64,000 bases of DNA from Nitrospira sp. Lineage in GTDB: Bacteria > Nitrospirota > Nitrospiria > Nitrospirales > Nitrospiraceae. A program made the translations under genes and the position numbers. How positions within the stretch are numbered: position 1 is the first letter of the stretch; each line of letters begins with the position of its first letter. This document shows positions 61,762 to 64,000 of the stretch, piece by piece. The stretch covers positions 186,001 through 250,000 of the forward strand of contig JARFXP010000001.1 of NCBI GenBank assembly GCA_029194675.1, given 5' to 3'. The notes under the pieces are model-generated. The model did no database searches. It had not been told where the DNA came from and was given only the letters and a program-made list of their open reading frames with translations.

Positions 61762-62193
61762 GTAATTCTCCTGTTAAGAGTTGTTGAAACGGCGCTCTTG
61801 TTGACCTCGTGAACTAGCTCTTGTCCACCGTCTGTCACCACCTACTCAACGACTCCCCTCCTTTCTGCAATGCGAGAACGTCATATTCCCGACCGAGTGT
61901 GGCTTCAGAACACAGTGACACGCTCACATCCTACGGATCGAGCTAACATCCCGCTGTGAGGCGGCTTACAAATCCTGAAAAACTCGAGGAATATGGTCCA
62001 GACAGGACCTTGCGATGATCACACGCGGAAACGGCTCTCGTCGTGACACCGAACCGGTTCCATACACCACTGTCTCTTTCGATTCGGATTGTTCTGTCCG
62101 CCTGAATCCATTCAACATTTTGTGCCTCTGACTGTTTGAAACAGGAGTATGCTCGCCTGATGAACTGGATTTGGGCGAGAGGAGGCTAGGTCG
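61762..62193. other. Intergenic region upstream of the bufferin operon
   Basis: 430 bp between divergent genes. It holds a Crp/Fnr-type site at 61955-61970 and no recognisable gene. Promoters for bufA and for the fatty acid hydroxylase gene should lie here. Confidence 0.5.
61955..61970. promoter_or_regulatory. Putative Crp/Fnr-family site
   Basis: TGTGAGGCGGCTTACA, differing by one spacer base from the site at 50941. It is about 195 bp from the bufA start and 224 bp from the fatty acid hydroxylase start. Confidence 0.55.
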
Positions 62194-63012
62194 ATGGAAG
62201 CTGTAGATCTCATTCGGATTGGGTCGTACGTGTCTGTTCTCGGCGTGATGGCGACGTGGGAACTGTTGGCGCCACGGCGGAAGCTGACAGCCTCGAAGCT
62301 CTGTCGTTGGGGCGGCAATCTGACGATCGTAGTCTTGAACACAGTCATCGCCCGACTGCTGTTCATGGGCGGCGTCGTGGCAACGGCGGCGATGGCGCAG
62401 GACCATAGCTGGGGACTCTTGAACTGGGTCGAAGGACCCGTCTGGCTCGAACTCGCCCTGGCGATTGTCGCACTTGATTTCATCATCTATTGGCAACATC
62501 AAGTGTTCCATAACGTGCCGATCCTCTGGCGCTTCCATATGATGCATCACTCCGACCTGGACCTGGATGTGACCAGCGGGGTGCGTTTTCACCCGGTGGA
62601 GATCATCATCTCAACGGGAGTGAAGGCCCTGTCGGTCCTCGTGCTGGGGGTGGCTCCGCTGGCGATTGTAATCTTCGAGATCGTCTTGAACAGCACGGCC
62701 CTGTTCAACCACAGCAATGTTCGGATGCCTCTAGCCCTCGATCGGGTGCTCCGGTGGTTCATCGTCACGCCGGACATGCATCGGATTCACCATTCGACGG
62801 ATGTGCGAGAAACTAACAGCAACTATGGATTCAACGTGCCCTGGTGGGATCGCCTGTTCGGCACCTATTGCCCTCAACCGGCCTTGGGACAGACAGGCAT
62901 GAAGATCGGCTTGGAGCATCTCGGTCCACCGGTCTGCCTGAACCTCTTCATGATGCTCGGCTTCCCATTCGTGACGCAGTTGGGACGGTACGCAAGCCGT
63001 GCACAATCGTGA
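62194..63012 (+). CDS. Fatty acid hydroxylase / sterol desaturase family protein
   Basis: 272 residues, integral membrane di-iron enzyme. The histidine boxes are YWQHQVFH, FHMMHH, NHSN and MHRIHHS, in the HxxxH, HxxHH, HxN, HxxHH order of the family. Membrane segments include LTIVVLNTVIARLLFMGGVVATAAM and ALSVLVLGVAPLAIVIFEIVL. It would hydroxylate or desaturate a lipid; the substrate cannot be read. It is divergent from the bufferin operon. Confidence 0.9.
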   Translation: MEAVDLIRIGSYVSVLGVMATWELLAPRRKLTASKLCRWGGNLTIVVLNTVIARLLFMGGVVATAAMAQDHSWGLLNWVEGPVWLELALAIVALDFIIYWQHQVFHNVPILWRFHMMHHSDLDLDVTSGVRFHPVEIIISTGVKALSVLVLGVAPLAIVIFEIVLNSTALFNHSNVRMPLALDRVLRWFIVTPDMHRIHHSTDVRETNSNYGFNVPWWDRLFGTYCPQPALGQTGMKIGLEHLGPPVCLNLFMMLGFPFVTQLGRYASRAQS

Positions 63013-63097
63013 ATACTGTTCGAACCGACATCACAGTTTAAGGAACACTTGCAGTAAGTTATCCAGCTTGAAGTGGGTCCTTCTTTCCCGCAGCTGA

Positions 63098-63865
63098 TTA
63101 GTTGCGTCCCGCCATCACGCCTCCATCGACATCCCAAATAGCACCGGTTACCCAGGCAGCATCGTCGCTCAGTAAGAATTGGATGGCTCGCGCCACGTCG
63201 TCAGGCGTCCCAATCCGGCCAATTGGGTGAAAACCGTTGAAGGAGGCTAACGTCTTGTCAAGTTGACTGGGTTCGATGAAGGCCTGGTAAATCGGAGTCT
63301 TCACCACAGCCGGAGAGACTGCGTTGACGCGGATATTATGGTCAGCCAACTCCATCGCCATGTGTTGGGTGAGCGCATGCAGTCCTGCTTTCGCCATGGA
63401 ATAGGCAGAGGACGGCGTTGCCTTAATCGCTTGTCGCGCCCACATAGAGCCGATATGCACGATGGAGCCACCGCCGTTGGTGGCCATGTTCTTGGCGACG
63501 GCCTGCGAAATGAAGAAGAGGGCCCGATTCAGATTCAGATACCTGTCGTAGTTCTCGGGGGTGTGATCAAAAAACGGGGTGGGCTTGAAGTATCCCGCCG
63601 CATTCACCAAGTATTTGATATGGCGACTGTGGTGCTCGGCAAACGCAAGAATACGCTGGACATCATTCGGCGCGTACAAGTCGGCGGCAAATGCTTCGAC
63701 GGCTCCAAACGTTGACAGCTCGCGCAGTGCCCTCTCCAGTTTGTCTTGAGACTTGCCGACGATCGTGACCGGGATGTGACGTTCCAACAAGCGCTTTGCG
63801 GTGGCAAGACCGATTCCGCTGGATCCTCCCACGATGAGGGCGACGGGGTGATTCGACTGTTTCAT
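63098..63865 (-). CDS. Short-chain dehydrogenase/reductase (SDR)
   Basis: 255 residues. Cofactor motif [18 protein letters not shown] (GxxxGxG), the NAG variant LVNAAGYF, catalytic Ser in [10 protein letters not shown] and the Tyr-x-x-x-Lys pair in [11 protein letters not shown]-terminal [34 protein letters not shown] completes a classical SDR. VGKSQDK after the second strand suggests NADP(H), tentatively. Substrate unknown. AGGAGGTCATC-type spacing lies before the start at 63865. Confidence 0.93.
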   Translation of the reverse strand: MKQSNHPVALIVGGSSGIGLATAKRLLERHIPVTIVGKSQDKLERALRELSTFGAVEAFAADLYAPNDVQRILAFAEHHSRHIKYLVNAAGYFKPTPFFDHTPENYDRYLNLNRALFFISQAVAKNMATNGGGSIVHIGSMWARQAIKATPSSAYSMAKAGLHALTQHMAMELADHNIRVNAVSPAVVKTPIYQAFIEPSQLDKTLASFNGFHPIGRIGTPDDVARAIQFLLSDDAAWVTGAIWDVDGGVMAGRN

Positions 63866-64000
63866 TGATGACCTCCCATAAACAGGGCCTCAGTCAAGAG
63901 GCGACTCGATACCTTGATGAATGATGAACGATGGACCGCTACACCGCGTTGAGTACCGGGTCCTTATGCCTCTGCGCCTGTCCGTCATGGCAGGCACCGC

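Noticed and set aside
63939-63998. Possible C-terminal end of a minus-strand gene entering from the right edge (reads HKDPVLNAV before TAG)
   Set aside because: Only about 20 codons are visible and no motif can be assigned, so it is not annotated.

Overview
This window reads as a chromosomal segment of a Nitrospira-like bacterium (Nitrospirota). That is an inference from the gene mix (Prx6 peroxiredoxin, DUF748 giant protein, c-di-GMP signalling, SoxCD-like and DUF692/DUF2282 genes, DUF3179, DUF2934), the moderately high GC and the families of imperfect palindromic intergenic repeats. No 16S rRNA or ribosomal protein gene is present to confirm it.

Layout. 0-6 kb: housekeeping and metabolic genes (DUF423, bactofilin, a membrane protein, a Tat-exported flavin amine oxidase, 5-oxoprolinase subunits PxpB/PxpA without PxpC). 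6.1-7.0 kb: a decayed IS5-type insertion sequence with intact ends and a CTAG target duplication. 7.7-11.1 kb: a large exported protein with seven exact 189-bp SBBP propeller repeats and PKD-like domains. 11.9-16.2 kb: two lipoproteins, two alpha/beta hydrolases and seryl-tRNA synthetase. 16.2-21.5 kb: an AT-richer island bounded by an IS630 fragment and by an integrase fragment plus tRNA-Ser(TGA). It carries a TIR-TPR protein, an unknown partner and a divergent HNH-type protein, and looks like an uncharacterised defence locus. 21.5-38.2 kb: mostly core genes (lipoproteins, MarR, MsrB, a 6PGDH-like dehydrogenase, DsbA-like protein, hybrid histidine kinase, B12/radical SAM, Prx6, DUF748). It includes a c-di-GMP-I riboswitch in front of an isolated flagellar rod-like gene.

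38.2-45.5 kb: tRNA-Arg(TCT), a full tyrosine integrase and an excisionase, next to a damage-tolerance operon (LexA-like repressor, ImuB-like polymerase without catalytic carboxylates, DnaE2, DUF72). That operon has a consensus promoter whose predicted start gives a leaderless transcript, with a palindromic operator over the -10 and the start codon. 45.5-49.2 kb: small redox-like proteins, DUF3179, a TPR lipoprotein and a truncated NAD(P)HX epimerase. 49.3-62 kb: a stress/envelope cluster around a Crp/Fnr regulator, containing a PagL-like protein, two TVP38 membrane proteins, a mercuric-reductase-like flavoprotein, DUF3047, an outer-membrane barrel and a six-gene minus-strand operon. The operon is bufferin-type RiPP genes (DUF2282 precursor, DUF692 MNIO enzyme, DUF2063 partner, DoxX) followed by SoxC-like and cytochrome c genes. 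Five intergenic 16-mers of the form TGTRA-N6-TYACA lie in this stretch, matching the CRP-like recognition helix of the local regulator. The window ends with a fatty acid hydroxylase/sterol desaturase and a short-chain dehydrogenase.

Most notable are the TIR-TPR/HNH island; a roughly 117-bp structured element present twice, each copy ending exactly at a tRNA gene, with compensatory stem changes; the bufferin-SoxCD operon; the putative Crp/Fnr regulon; and the leaderless, autoregulated mutasome operon.
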